A stretch of 64,000 nt of DNA, taken from NCBI RefSeq assembly GCF_000420665.1, contig NZ_ATVJ01000002.1, positions 310,001-374,000 of the forward strand, read 5' to 3'. A model generated the notes under the pieces. That model saw nothing but the letters and a program-made list of their open reading frames with translations, made no database searches and was not told the origin of the DNA. Shown here piece after piece: positions 17,266 to 26,231 of this stretch (the stretch's first letter is position 1; each line of letters starts with the position of its first letter). The translations under genes and the position numbers were made by a program. Source of the stretch: Ponticaulis koreensis DSM 19734. Its GTDB lineage: Bacteria; Pseudomonadota; Alphaproteobacteria; Caulobacterales; Hyphomonadaceae.

Positions 17266-19239
17266 ATGTCAACGTCTTCTAATCCCGATCGTCAGGAAAC
17301 TGAAACCTACTCCGCAAAGGACATTGAAGTCCTTGAGGGTCTGGAGCCGGTTCGCCGTCGCCCGGGTATGTATATTGGTGGCACGGATGAACGTGCTCTG
17401 CACCATCTATTCGCCGAAGTTCTCGACAACTCCATGGACGAAGCCGTTGCAGGGCATGCGAACTGGATTGACGTGTCGCTTGGCACAGACGGTTTTCTGA
17501 CGGTTTCCGATAACGGCCGCGGTATTCCTGTCGACCCGCATCCTAAAATGCCAGACAAATCGGCTCTTGAAGTGATCATGACGACGCTTCACGCAGGCGG
17601 TAAATTCTCATCCAAAGCATATGAGACTGCTGGCGGTTTGCACGGTGTCGGTATTTCAGTTGTGAACGCGCTTTCCGAGCGCGTCGAAGTCGAAGTTGCG
17701 CGCAATAAGACGCTTTACAAACAATCGTTCGAACGTGGGCACTCTACGGGGCCACTTCAGAACGCCGGCCCAATGCCGAACCGACGCGGTACAACTGTAC
17801 GCTTTAAGCCGGACCTGGAGATTTTCGGCGAAAATTGCGCGTTTAAGCCAAAGCGCCTTTATCAGATGGCAAAATCCAAAGCCTATCTGCAAAGCGGCGT
17901 GGAAATCCGCTGGCACTGCGCACAAGAACTTCTACCGGCTGACGGCTCAGTGCCAGCAGAAAGCGTTCTGCACTATCCAAATGGTCTCGCTGACCAGCTT
18001 TCAGAATGGCTGAAAGACAAGTCCACCATCACTGAGAACCCGTTCACGGGCAGTGTCGACGCTGGCAAATCCGGAAAGGTCGAATGGGCGTTATTTTGGA
18101 CCAGCCGCGGTTTCGGCGACCATGACAGCCAGATCCGGTCTTTCTGCAATACCATCCCGACACCCGAAGGCGGCACGCATGAAGCTGGCCTTCGCTCCGC
18201 GCTCACAAAAGGCCTTCGCGCTTATGGCGAACTTAAAGGCCATAAGAAAATGAGCCAGGTGACGGCGGAAGACGTGCTAGGCACAACCGGCACCCTGCTC
18301 TCAGTATTTGTTCCTAACCCCGAATTTCAGGGGCAAACAAAAGACAAGCTTTCCACCACGGCTGCGTTTCGTCTCGTAGAGAATGCGGTACGTGACCGTT
18401 TCGACCACTGGCTCGCAGCGTCTCCGAAAGAGGCCGACAAGCTGTTGGAATGGGTCGTAGCGCAATCTGACGATCGCCTCAAACGACGCAAAGAAAAAGA
18501 AGTCTCTCGCCAGTCTGCAACACGCAAATTGCGCCTGCCGGGTAAGCTGGCTGACTGTTCGAGCAATTCACCCGAAGGCACCGAGATATTTCTCGTTGAG
18601 GGTGACTCGGCTGGCGGCTCCGCGAAACAGGCTCGTAACCGCGCGACACAGGCCATCCTGCCCCTGCGCGGTAAAATCCTGAACGTCGCGAACGCAAGCG
18701 CGGACAAGCTATCAAAGAACCAGGAGCTATCTGACCTCGCGCTCGCACTCGGCTGCGGCCTCGGTAAGAAGTTTGATCTCAGCGCGCTTCGCTATGAACG
18801 CGTTATCATCATGACCGACGCGGACGTGGACGGTGCCCATATTGCGGCCCTCCTCATCACGTTCTTCTATCGCATGATGCCAGAGCTGGTTCATTCCGGC
18901 CGACTCTTCCTTGCAATGCCGCCTCTCTATCGTCTCACGAGCGGGGGCAAAACCATCTATGCGATGGACGACGCCCATAAGGATGAGATTCTCGCCAGCA
19001 CGTTCAAAAACAAAAAAGTCGATCTGGGGCGCTTCAAAGGTCTTGGCGAGATGATGCCTGCGCAGCTCAAAGAAACGACCATGAACCCAGAGACGCGCAC
19101 TTTGGCGCGTGTCGTGATTCCTGAGCACACAGAGATTGCGCCAGACGATCTTGTCGAAACACTTATGGGCCGGAAAGCCGAACTCAGATTCCAGTTTATT
19201 CAGGAAAATGCGCAGTTCGTAGAAGAACTCGACATCTGA
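17266..19239 (+). CDS. parE: DNA topoisomerase IV subunit B
   Basis: A 657-residue GHKL ATPase subunit of topoisomerase IV, which decatenates daughter chromosomes with ParC. Start at ATG 17266. Longer frames run into the divergent oxidoreductase gene. Features in order: the VRRRPGMYIGG and DNSMDEAVAGH ATP-binding helix, DNGRGIPVD, GGLHGVGISVVNALS, the TOPRIM EGDSAGGSAKQARNR and TDADVDGAHI metal site, and a short FKGLGEMMPAQL tail. The length and the lack of the gyrB insertion point to ParE. Confidence 0.94.
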   Translation: MSTSSNPDRQETETYSAKDIEVLEGLEPVRRRPGMYIGGTDERALHHLFAEVLDNSMDEAVAGHANWIDVSLGTDGFLTVSDNGRGIPVDPHPKMPDKSALEVIMTTLHAGGKFSSKAYETAGGLHGVGISVVNALSERVEVEVARNKTLYKQSFERGHSTGPLQNAGPMPNRRGTTVRFKPDLEIFGENCAFKPKRLYQMAKSKAYLQSGVEIRWHCAQELLPADGSVPAESVLHYPNGLADQLSEWLKDKSTITENPFTGSVDAGKSGKVEWALFWTSRGFGDHDSQIRSFCNTIPTPEGGTHEAGLRSALTKGLRAYGELKGHKKMSQVTAEDVLGTTGTLLSVFVPNPEFQGQTKDKLSTTAAFRLVENAVRDRFDHWLAASPKEADKLLEWVVAQSDDRLKRRKEKEVSRQSATRKLRLPGKLADCSSNSPEGTEIFLVEGDSAGGSAKQARNRATQAILPLRGKILNVANASADKLSKNQELSDLALALGCGLGKKFDLSALRYERVIIMTDADVDGAHIAALLITFFYRMMPELVHSGRLFLAMPPLYRLTSGGKTIYAMDDAHKDEILASTFKNKKVDLGRFKGLGEMMPAQLKETTMNPETRTLARVVIPEHTEIAPDDLVETLMGRKAELRFQFIQENAQFVEELDI

Positions 19240-19381
19240 TTTACCAGAAAATCTCAGTCGCTATGCTGAGGAACCAGTCGTTTTATTTGACTTTAACGAC
19301 TTGGCGGGTATTTTGCGCGCAGATGGGCAACATTGATAATGTATACCCATCACAATAATCACAAAGGAATGTATTTACCCG

Positions 19382-20782
19382 ATGACGTTTGACGAAGTTG
19401 GATTGAGCGAGGAACTGCTCAAAGCCGTCACTGCAGCCGGCTATAGCGAACCTACACCAATCCAGGCTCAGGCCATTCCAAGCGTGCTCAGCATGCGCGA
19501 TGTCACGGGTATTGCACAGACTGGTACAGGCAAAACCGCGGCCTTCGTACTGCCTATGATTGACCGCCTCGCACAGGGCCGCTCCAAAGCGCGCATGCCG
19601 CGAAGCCTGGTCATTGCACCGACGCGCGAACTCGCTGCGCAGGTTGCTGAAAACTTCGAAAAATATGGCGTAAATCACAAGCTCACTATGGCGCTGCTTA
19701 TCGGCGGTGTATCCTTCGGCGATCAGGACAAACTTCTGATGCAAGGCGTCGACGTACTTATCGCTACGCCTGGCCGCCTGATTGACCAGTTCGAGCGTGG
19801 CAAACTGCTCCTGACTGGCGTCGAAATGCTGGTCATCGACGAAGCCGACCGCATGCTGGACATGGGCTTCATTCCTGACATTGAGAAAATCTGCAAACTG
19901 CTTCCACCGCGTCGTCAGACACTTCTCTTCTCCGCAACGATGCCGCCAGAGATCGCGCGTCTTGCCGCGCAGTTCCAGAATGATCCCAAGCGGATTGAGG
20001 TGTCCCGTCCTGCGCAAACAGCAGACACAATCACCCAGTACAAAATTCCGCTCAAGTCCAATGATCACAAAGCACGGCGTACAGCGATCCGTCGCGTAAT
20101 CGAGAGCCGCGACGTCACGAACGGGATCGTTTTCTGCAACCGGAAATCTGAGGTCGACATTGTCGCTAAATCACTGACCAAGCATGGTCATGATGCGGCA
20201 CCGATCCATGGTGACCTGCCGCAGGCCTACCGGACGCAAACGCTAGACAAATTCAGGAATGGCGAACTGAAGCTTCTCGTCGCCAGCGACGTCGCTGCCC
20301 GCGGACTCGACATTCCAGCTGTTGGCCACGTCTTCAACTATTCACCGCCTCCAAACTCAGACGATTACGTTCACCGCATCGGGCGGACCGGCCGTGCAGG
20401 TCGCACAGGTGAATCTTTCACGCTTGTTTGCCCGGAAGATGAAAAATTGTGGGATGCAGTCGTAAAGCGCGTGCAGAAGTCTGTAGAAGACTTTATGCCT
20501 GAAGGGCTGGCGGAAGAGCTTGAGGCTCTCCCATCCGATGGTGGCCGCTCTTCACGCTCCCGTGGTCGCCGCAATGACCGAAATGATCGTAGCGAGCGTT
20601 CTGAGCGCTCTGACCGGACCGAAAAGTCAGCTGCCCGCGAAAGCTCCAACGACAAAGAGAAAAAACAAAGCCGTGGTAGCAAAAAATCGCGCGGTGACTC
20701 TGAACTTCTTCCACCTGCGCCAGCAGGCCCAGTAGTCGGCCTCGGTGATCACGTGCCAGCGTTTTTACAACGCCCGATCTAA
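19382..20782 (+). CDS. rhlE: DEAD-box RNA helicase, RhlE type
   Basis: A 466-residue ATP-dependent RNA helicase for RNA remodelling, ribosome assembly or RNA decay. It has all core motifs: Q motif (PTPIQAQAIP), AQTGTGKT, PTRELAAQ, VIDEADRMLDMGF, SAT and HRIGRTGRAGRTG. The last 90 residues are a low-complexity Arg/Ser/Asp-rich tail (SRSRGRRNDRNDRSE), typical of RhlE-like proteins. RNase E is also encoded in the window, though not nearby. The gene is monocistronic, with a 142-bp leader. The symbol is by family resemblance. Confidence 0.88.
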   Translation: MTFDEVGLSEELLKAVTAAGYSEPTPIQAQAIPSVLSMRDVTGIAQTGTGKTAAFVLPMIDRLAQGRSKARMPRSLVIAPTRELAAQVAENFEKYGVNHKLTMALLIGGVSFGDQDKLLMQGVDVLIATPGRLIDQFERGKLLLTGVEMLVIDEADRMLDMGFIPDIEKICKLLPPRRQTLLFSATMPPEIARLAAQFQNDPKRIEVSRPAQTADTITQYKIPLKSNDHKARRTAIRRVIESRDVTNGIVFCNRKSEVDIVAKSLTKHGHDAAPIHGDLPQAYRTQTLDKFRNGELKLLVASDVAARGLDIPAVGHVFNYSPPPNSDDYVHRIGRTGRAGRTGESFTLVCPEDEKLWDAVVKRVQKSVEDFMPEGLAEELEALPSDGGRSSRSRGRRNDRNDRSERSERSDRTEKSAARESSNDKEKKQSRGSKKSRGDSELLPPAPAGPVVGLGDHVPAFLQRPI

Positions 20783-20946
20783 ATCAAAAGCGCATTTATG
20801 TGGGAGGCCTTCATGCTTCCCACGTGCCTATCCGGCTAAATCTTAAGAAAATTCGATGCGTTTAGATGAAATAGCTGACGCTGTTTTTCTTTGCCTTTAC
20901 CTTTTTATGTTTGATTACGTCATCGTTGCTAGAACGGGACGCGATT

Positions 20947-21999
20947 ATGAAAATTGGTGAACTCACCGGCGATAAAGGTCGTACAACAGGCCATCAGGCA
21001 GTTGATGGCGTGATTGATCACGAACTGTCCGCGTCTCCACAAAACTATGAGCTATGGCTGCACTACCAGAATGACTGGACGCCAGGCCTGCGCAACGAGA
21101 TTGAATCTTACATCTCGGATACGGGCCATCTGGACGAACAGCAGACCGAGCTTCTCTACGACAAATACTTCAATTCCAGCCGTTTCAGCGCTCACGTTGC
21201 CCAAACAGGCGCAAAGCTCGCGAGCGAACTCACAGCCGCTCTACAGGCACTGAATCAGGCAGGTCACCGCACAGAAGAATTCTCCGGTCATCTGGATGAT
21301 GCCGCTGAGGAACTCGAGCAATCCAGCCTGTCACCTGACAAAATTCTTGAAATCGTTTCCAAGCTGTCCTCTGCGACCCAGCAGATGTCAGAACAGAATG
21401 CCGAGCTCACAAAGAAGCTTGAAGAATCGTCTTCGGAAATCAGCGATCTGCGTGAACACCTTCAGACAATCCGCACTGAAGCCCTCACGGACGCTCTCAC
21501 CGGCGTCGCAAATCGCAAACAGTTCGACAATATGCTGCGCTTCCGGACACATGAAGCGCGCAATCTCGGTTATCCGCTTACGCTTGCGATCTGCGATATC
21601 GACCATTTTAAATCGTTTAACGACACCTGGGGCCATCAAACCGGCGATCAGGTCATTCGCTTCGTCGCTGCAACGCTGGAACGTCTTGCGCTGAAAGATC
21701 ACCTCGTGGCGCGCTATGGTGGTGAGGAATTCGCTATCATTATGCCTCGCGTGACTGCCGAAGAGGCCTGCGACATTCTCGAGCGCATGCGCAAAGCAAT
21801 CGAAGTGAAGAAACTGAAACGCAAATCTACAGGCGACTCGCTTGGCAACGTCACCATGTCGTTCGGTGCAGCCGAACTCACTGACGAAGACTCCTGCTCA
21901 ACCCTCATCCGCCGCTCGGATGAGCAGCTATACGCCGCAAAACGAGCCGGCCGTAATCAGGTGAGCGTTGAACTCCAGAAAGAAACACGCGCCGCATAG
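20947..21999 (+). CDS. Soluble GGDEF diguanylate cyclase, DgcB-like
   Basis: A 350-residue protein making c-di-GMP. I place the start at ATG 20947; a longer frame from 20911 is possible. Residues 1-150 are helical with a coiled coil around 120-165, followed by the TDALTGVANRKQFD entry to the GGDEF domain and the active-site RYGGEEF. The inhibitory I-site (RxxD before the active loop) is not conserved: the equivalent residues are L and H, so product inhibition may be absent. This architecture resembles Caulobacter DgcB, which acts in surface attachment. Confidence 0.88.
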   Translation: MKIGELTGDKGRTTGHQAVDGVIDHELSASPQNYELWLHYQNDWTPGLRNEIESYISDTGHLDEQQTELLYDKYFNSSRFSAHVAQTGAKLASELTAALQALNQAGHRTEEFSGHLDDAAEELEQSSLSPDKILEIVSKLSSATQQMSEQNAELTKKLEESSSEISDLREHLQTIRTEALTDALTGVANRKQFDNMLRFRTHEARNLGYPLTLAICDIDHFKSFNDTWGHQTGDQVIRFVAATLERLALKDHLVARYGGEEFAIIMPRVTAEEACDILERMRKAIEVKKLKRKSTGDSLGNVTMSFGAAELTDEDSCSTLIRRSDEQLYAAKRAGRNQVSVELQKETRAA

Positions 22000-22040
22000 A
22001 CCGGCGCGGAACAACCGGCATTCTGTGCTCGCCTCATTGT

Positions 22041-22056
22041 AAGTGAACGATCACTT
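22041..22056. promoter_or_regulatory. Palindromic TetR-type operator in front of tetR-plsC
   Basis: AAGTGA-ACGA-TCACTT is a perfect 6-bp inverted repeat with a 4-bp spacer, extended by flanking TG/CA. It ends 46 bp upstream of the TetR start codon, the usual place for an autorepressor site. It would rule out a GTG 22043 start, since that codon lies in the palindrome. Confidence 0.7.
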
Positions 22057-22102
22057 GCATAGGGCGCTTATCCATGCTATCTGGATCAGCATGGAGATTA
22101 CT

Positions 22103-22696
22103 ATGCCCACTCAGACAAGAACAAGAAACGCCAAGCCTAAAATCGAACGCGCAGCCATCGAGCTCTTCATTTCTGAAGGAATTGATGCAGCAACGACACG
22201 GCAAATTGCAGAACGCGCTGGCGTTTCCGAAGGGGCATTATATCGCCACTATAAAGGCAAAGAAGAGCTCGCCGAAGCGCTCTTCATGCAGCTGCACGAC
22301 CGTTTGTCACGACTCCTCATTGAGGCCGCCCTCGCAGGAAACGACCTCAAAAGCCGCGTCGGAGCAATCGTCGGCGCTTATTGCGAACTTGCCGACGAGG
22401 ATTGGGCGTATTGCTGCTATCACCTCCTATTTCTGAATCGCTTCATCAAGAATGACGTCCGCCGCGAAGATGACCCTGTATCTCTGACCGAGGCGATGAT
22501 CGCGGACCTGATGGAGAACGGACACATTCCCAAGGGCGATCCCGAAATCCTCTCTGCAATGTGCCTTGGCGTCATTACGCAAGCAGGTCAGAACAAGCTT
22601 TATAATCGTCTGAAGGGTCCGTTCTCCCAGTACAAGGACGATATGGCCGCTGCAATCATGGCCATCCTGAAGTATCGCCTGAGTGATTTTGACTAA
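22103..22696 (+). CDS. TetR/AcrR family transcriptional regulator
   Basis: A 197-residue repressor. The N-terminal HTH is clear (AAIELFISEGIDAATTRQIAERAGVSEGALYRHYKGKEEL, given in part: TTRQIAERAGVS then YRHYKGKEEL). The C-terminal ligand domain is unassigned. ATG 22103 is preferred because GGAG lies 6 nt upstream. Its stop overlaps the start of the acyltransferase gene (TAATG), and a palindromic operator lies in the promoter region. The simplest reading is an autoregulated repressor that controls phospholipid acyltransferase expression in response to a lipid-like ligand. Confidence 0.9.
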   Translation: MPTQTRTRNAKPKIERAAIELFISEGIDAATTRQIAERAGVSEGALYRHYKGKEELAEALFMQLHDRLSRLLIEAALAGNDLKSRVGAIVGAYCELADEDWAYCCYHLLFLNRFIKNDVRREDDPVSLTEAMIADLMENGHIPKGDPEILSAMCLGVITQAGQNKLYNRLKGPFSQYKDDMAAAIMAILKYRLSDFD

Positions 22697-23487
22697 TGCG
22701 CTCCCTCATATTCTCAGTGGCATACTGGATGTTTTCTATCCTGTACGTGCTGGTGACCCTGCCCGCTCTGATACTGCCAGGCGATACGGTCGTCCGCGCG
22801 CTCATACTGTCTTACGTGAAAAGCATGCGCTGGAGCCTTCGGGTCTTTGCCGGCATACGCCATGAAATTCGCGGGCGCGACAACCTTCCAGACGGACCAT
22901 TTGTCATCGCGGCAAAGCATCAGAGCTGGGGCGACGGTTATCTGATTTATCCGGAGATCGAAAGCATTGCTTTCGTCACAGGCGATCACCTTGAGAAATT
23001 TCCGTTCGTAGGGAAGATTCTGCAAAAGCTTGGCGCGATTGTTATCGACACCTGTGGCGGCGGTGAACGCAAAGCTGCATCCCTTGCAGAAGGACTTGAG
23101 CGCATCCGCGAAGATGGTCGTAGAGTTCTGATTTATCCGGAAGGACACCTCGCTCCGGTCGACTATCACTTCAGATACAAAGCCGGAGTCTGGCATATGG
23201 CGAATGGGATGAAAGTGCCCGTCGTGCCGGTCGCAACGAATATCGGCCTCTATTGGAGCCAGGAGGACCACCAAAAGAAACCTGGCATGGCAGTAGTGGA
23301 ATTTTTACCCCCGATGGAGGCAGGTGAGAATAAAAGCGCCTTCATGTCTGAACTAACTCATACCATTGAAACAGCGACCGCCAGACTGGTAGCCGAGGGA
23401 CGAAATACCGCCGTCAAACCAACAGTTTTGATACCCGATCCGGCGAAAGGTGAAGTCGCTAATCCGGTGTCCGGACACGTGTCCTGA
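22696..23487 (+). CDS. plsC: 1-acyl-sn-glycerol-3-phosphate acyltransferase
   Basis: A 263-residue membrane-associated enzyme that adds the second acyl chain to lysophosphatidate. One N-terminal hydrophobic segment (about 4-35) anchors it. The catalytic HQSWGD (HX4D) is near residue 75, and the glycerophosphate-binding IYPEGHLAP is near residue 150. The length is typical. It is co-translated with the TetR gene. A paralogue with a specialised role is possible, as alphaproteobacteria often have several. Confidence 0.9.
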   Translation: MRSLIFSVAYWMFSILYVLVTLPALILPGDTVVRALILSYVKSMRWSLRVFAGIRHEIRGRDNLPDGPFVIAAKHQSWGDGYLIYPEIESIAFVTGDHLEKFPFVGKILQKLGAIVIDTCGGGERKAASLAEGLERIREDGRRVLIYPEGHLAPVDYHFRYKAGVWHMANGMKVPVVPVATNIGLYWSQEDHQKKPGMAVVEFLPPMEAGENKSAFMSELTHTIETATARLVAEGRNTAVKPTVLIPDPAKGEVANPVSGHVS

Positions 23488-23600
23488 CACCAAAACAAAC
23501 CCAACATTACCGTTTTTCAATATTTTTATACTGGATTTCGATTAGAGTTTATTGTATTTCGATGCGCAGTAAGTTTTACATCGAAATTGAGGGAACACCC

Positions 23601-24125
23601 ATGATCAAGTCCACTATCACCAGCGTCGCCATGATTGCCGTTGCAGGCACATGGTCAGCTACCGCAACCGCAGAAGACTGGGATATGCGCGCATTTGCAG
23701 GAGGCGAAGCCTCTGAAGATCTGGAAGCAGCAAACAACTGGACACTCGCAGCAATCAGCGAGCAGGGACCGGGACTCGTTTTTGTCTGTACCGTAGGAAA
23801 TGGAATGCGCGCTGTACTCGCTTACACGCCAGACGATGACATCGTGGACCAGGCCGTATTCAGCCGCGGTTTCACGTCACAAAAAACAGGTACTGTTTCA
23901 GTGGGAGATCAAACAGTCGAGGACCGTTGGTCACATCGTCGTCGTGCCTCAACGCTGACCACGAACGACCTATCAACCATCGTAACTATGCTCAACGCTG
24001 TAAATCACGGCGAAGAGATCGTTTTGAATTTCAATCAAATGGAGCCTATGACGCTCACCTTCCCTGAAACAAGCGATGCGTTTTCAACGTTCGTCCAGAG
24101 CTGTCCGACAACAGGACGTGGATAA
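23601..24125 (+). CDS. Secreted protein of unknown function
   Basis: 174 residues from ATG 23601, chosen because GAGGG lies 7 nt upstream. A longer ATG 23562 start would spoil the signal peptide. Residues 1-23 are a Sec signal peptide ending ATA. The mature part is rich in beta-strand-like stretches (GLVFVCTVGNGMRAVLAYTP) and has two cysteines (one in FVCTVG, one in the final SCPTTGRG) that could form a disulfide. I recognise no family. It stands alone, with a terminator downstream. Confidence 0.65.
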   Translation: MIKSTITSVAMIAVAGTWSATATAEDWDMRAFAGGEASEDLEAANNWTLAAISEQGPGLVFVCTVGNGMRAVLAYTPDDDIVDQAVFSRGFTSQKTGTVSVGDQTVEDRWSHRRRASTLTTNDLSTIVTMLNAVNHGEEIVLNFNQMEPMTLTFPETSDAFSTFVQSCPTTGRG

Positions 24126-24150
24126 TCGATAGATTTAGCTCATCCAGTAC

Positions 24151-24172
24151 CGGCCTCGTTTCGACGAGGCCG
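24151..24172. terminator. Terminator between the secreted-protein gene and the suf operon
   Basis: A 9-bp perfect stem CGGCCTCGT/ACGAGGCCG with a TTCG tetraloop, followed by TTTCTTATT. It ends the plus-strand gene. On the minus strand the following run is weak, so the suf operon may rely on it only partly. Confidence 0.85.
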
Positions 24173-24176
24173 TTTC

Positions 24177-24542
24177 TTATTCTGCGTCAGCGATCGCAGG
24201 AATAATGGTAACGCTCTCGCCGCAGCCACAGGCGTCAGTCTGGTTCGGATTGTTAAACACGAACTTTGCGTGCAGCGGCGTAATCTCATAGTCCACGACA
24301 GAACCAAGCAGAAAGAGAACAGCTTTGGCGTCTACCAGGATTTTGACGCCATTATCCTCAACAACCTCATCAAACGGTTCTGGGGCGTCGGCATAGTCCA
24401 TAACGTATTCCATACCCGCGCAGCCGCCATTTTTGACGCCCACACGCAAGAAACCGCTACCCTTGTTTTCCATAATCTCGCGAACGCGCTTAGCAGCAGC
24501 GTCAGTCAGCGTAACAAGTTTTGGACGTGGTCGACGGGCCAT
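24177..24542 (-). CDS. sufA: A-type Fe-S carrier (SufA/IscA family)
   Basis: A 121-residue HesB/IscA protein that receives Fe-S clusters from SufBCD and passes them to apoproteins. The three conserved cysteines are present in GGCAGMEY and in the terminal ACGCGES. It is the last gene of the suf operon, 34 nt after sufT. The A-type subfamily (SufA, IscA or ErpA) is set by context only. Confidence 0.9.
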   Translation of the reverse strand: MARRPRPKLVTLTDAAAKRVREIMENKGSGFLRVGVKNGGCAGMEYVMDYADAPEPFDEVVEDNGVKILVDAKAVLFLLGSVVDYEITPLHAKFVFNNPNQTDACGCGESVTIIPAIADAE

Positions 24543-24576
24543 ATAACCTCTCCTTCCGGACTCAGATCGTGATGGA

Positions 24577-24981
24577 TCAGAGCATATTCAAGGCGAGACG
24601 CGCCTCGTCTGACATGCGTGATGTATCCCATGGTGGATCAAAAACGAGGTCAACATTTACGTCGTTGATGCCTTTGACGGTACGCGCAGCGTTCTCCACC
24701 CATCCGGGCATATCGCCCGCAACAGGGCAGCCGGGTGCAGTCAGCGTCATATCGATCTGAACATTGCGATCGTCATCGATATCGACCGTGTAGATCAGTC
24801 CAAGCTCATAAATGTCGACCGGGATTTCCGGATCGAAAACAGTCTTGAAAGCCGAGATCAAATCATCGGTCAGACGCAGAAGCTCTGCCTCTGGAATCGC
24901 AGAAGGCTTGTCCTCTTCAGCAGGGCGTTCTGCCCTGCCAGAAACATCAATAAGATCGCGATCGGCAGTTTCACCAGTCAT
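24577..24981 (-). CDS. sufT: SUF-system assembly factor SufT (MIP18/DUF59 family)
   Basis: A 134-residue protein. After a poorly conserved N-terminal 35 residues, the MIP18 domain shows TVFDPEIPVDIYELGLIY and the ALTAPGCPVAGDMP-type loop (here TLTAPGCPVAGDMP) with its conserved Cys, then VDLVFDPPWD. SufT aids Fe-S maturation under high demand. It lies 8 nt after sufS in the operon. Confidence 0.9.
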   Translation of the reverse strand: MTGETADRDLIDVSGRAERPAEEDKPSAIPEAELLRLTDDLISAFKTVFDPEIPVDIYELGLIYTVDIDDDRNVQIDMTLTAPGCPVAGDMPGWVENAARTVKGINDVNVDLVFDPPWDTSRMSDEARLALNML

Positions 24982-24989
24982 AAGACATC

Positions 24990-26231
24990 CTAACCCAGCA
25001 TTCTCAGCGTTTTCGACAGCGCTTCTACGAACGTATCGACTTCTTCAGCCGTGTTATAAATCCCAAAGCTCGCCCGCGCCGTTGCGCTTACCCCTAAATG
25101 GGTCATCAATGGCTGAGCACAATGGTGACCGGCTCTAATTGCCACACCATATTTGTCAAGAATTTGTGCGATATCGTGCGGGTGTGTGCCATCAACGGAA
25201 AAGGTCAGCACGCTACCCTTTCCCGGTGCAGTGCCATGAACCGTCAGATTATTGATCTGACGCACAGCATCAAACGCGCGCTCATATAGCGCCTTCTCGT
25301 GCCGTTGAACGTCGCCGCGATCAAATTGCTCATACCAGCGAATGGCAGCACCAAGCGCGATAATCTCCAAAATTGGCGGCGTACCCGCTTCGAACTTATG
25401 TGGTATTTCCCCATAAGTCGCACCATCCATTGTGACGGTCTCGATCATCTCTCCGCCGCCCTGATATGGACGCAGAGCCTCCAGTGCTTCACGCTTACCG
25501 TAAAGCACACCTACGCCTGAAGGACCGTACAGCTTGTGAGGCGCAAAGACATAGAAATCGACATCCAGGTCCTGAACGTCCACGATCAGGTGAACAGCCC
25601 CCTGACACCCGTCAAGCAGAACCTGAACGCCGCGTGCATGCGCTACATCCGTAATGCGTTTCGCATCGGTGGCCGTACCAAGCACGTTTGACATGTGTGT
25701 CATCGCGACAAAACGCGTTTTATCGCTGAATGCTGCCTCATAGGCGACCATGTCGAGCCGACCGTCTTCCAGTACAGGGATCCACTTCAGGACAGCCCCA
25801 TGACGCTCCCTGAGGAAATGCCACGGAATGATGTTGGCATGGTGCTCCATGACCGACAATATAATCTCGTCGCCCGGCTGAATCTGCTCTGCAATCCCAT
25901 TCGCAATGAGGTTGATCCCCTCGGTTGCACCTTTGGTGAAGACGATCTCGTGCACATCAGAAGCGTTCAGGAAACGACGGACATCTTCACGCGCGTCTTC
26001 CATCGCCGAGGTTGTTTCGTTCGCAAGCGTATGGAGTCCCCGATGCACATTGGCATAGGCATGGCTCATCTGGTTCGTAAAACAATCAATGACTGCCTGA
26101 GGTTTCTGAGCCGACGCCGCGCTGTCGAAATAAACAAGAGGCTTGCCATTCACGTCTCGAGACAGAATCGGAAATTCTGCTCGAATGGCGTCAATATCGA
26201 AGTTACGGGTCACAGTCGCTCCGTCAGCCAT
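24990..26231 (-). CDS. sufS: Cysteine desulfurase SufS
   Basis: A 413-residue PLP enzyme (group II) that takes sulfur from cysteine for cluster assembly. Visible are HHANIIPW, the PLP lysine in FAPHKLYGPSG and the catalytic cysteine loop RAGHHCAQPLM near residue 365. The start overlaps the end of sufD by about 22 bp. No sufE is present in this operon, so the sulfur acceptor must be encoded elsewhere. A second desulfurase heads the same operon. Confidence 0.95.
   Translation of the reverse strand: MADGATVTRNFDIDAIRAEFPILSRDVNGKPLVYFDSAASAQKPQAVIDCFTNQMSHAYANVHRGLHTLANETTSAMEDAREDVRRFLNASDVHEIVFTKGATEGINLIANGIAEQIQPGDEIILSVMEHHANIIPWHFLRERHGAVLKWIPVLEDGRLDMVAYEAAFSDKTRFVAMTHMSNVLGTATDAKRITDVAHARGVQVLLDGCQGAVHLIVDVQDLDVDFYVFAPHKLYGPSGVGVLYGKREALEALRPYQGGGEMIETVTMDGATYGEIPHKFEAGTPPILEIIALGAAIRWYEQFDRGDVQRHEKALYERAFDAVRQINNLTVHGTAPGKGSVLTFSVDGTHPHDIAQILDKYGVAIRAGHHCAQPLMTHLGVSATARASFGIYNTAEEVDTFVEALSKTLRMLG

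Noticed and set aside
20809-20835. Terminator after the DEAD-box helicase gene
   Set aside because: A GTGGGAG/CTTCCCAC hairpin exists, but no T-run follows, so it is too weak to list.
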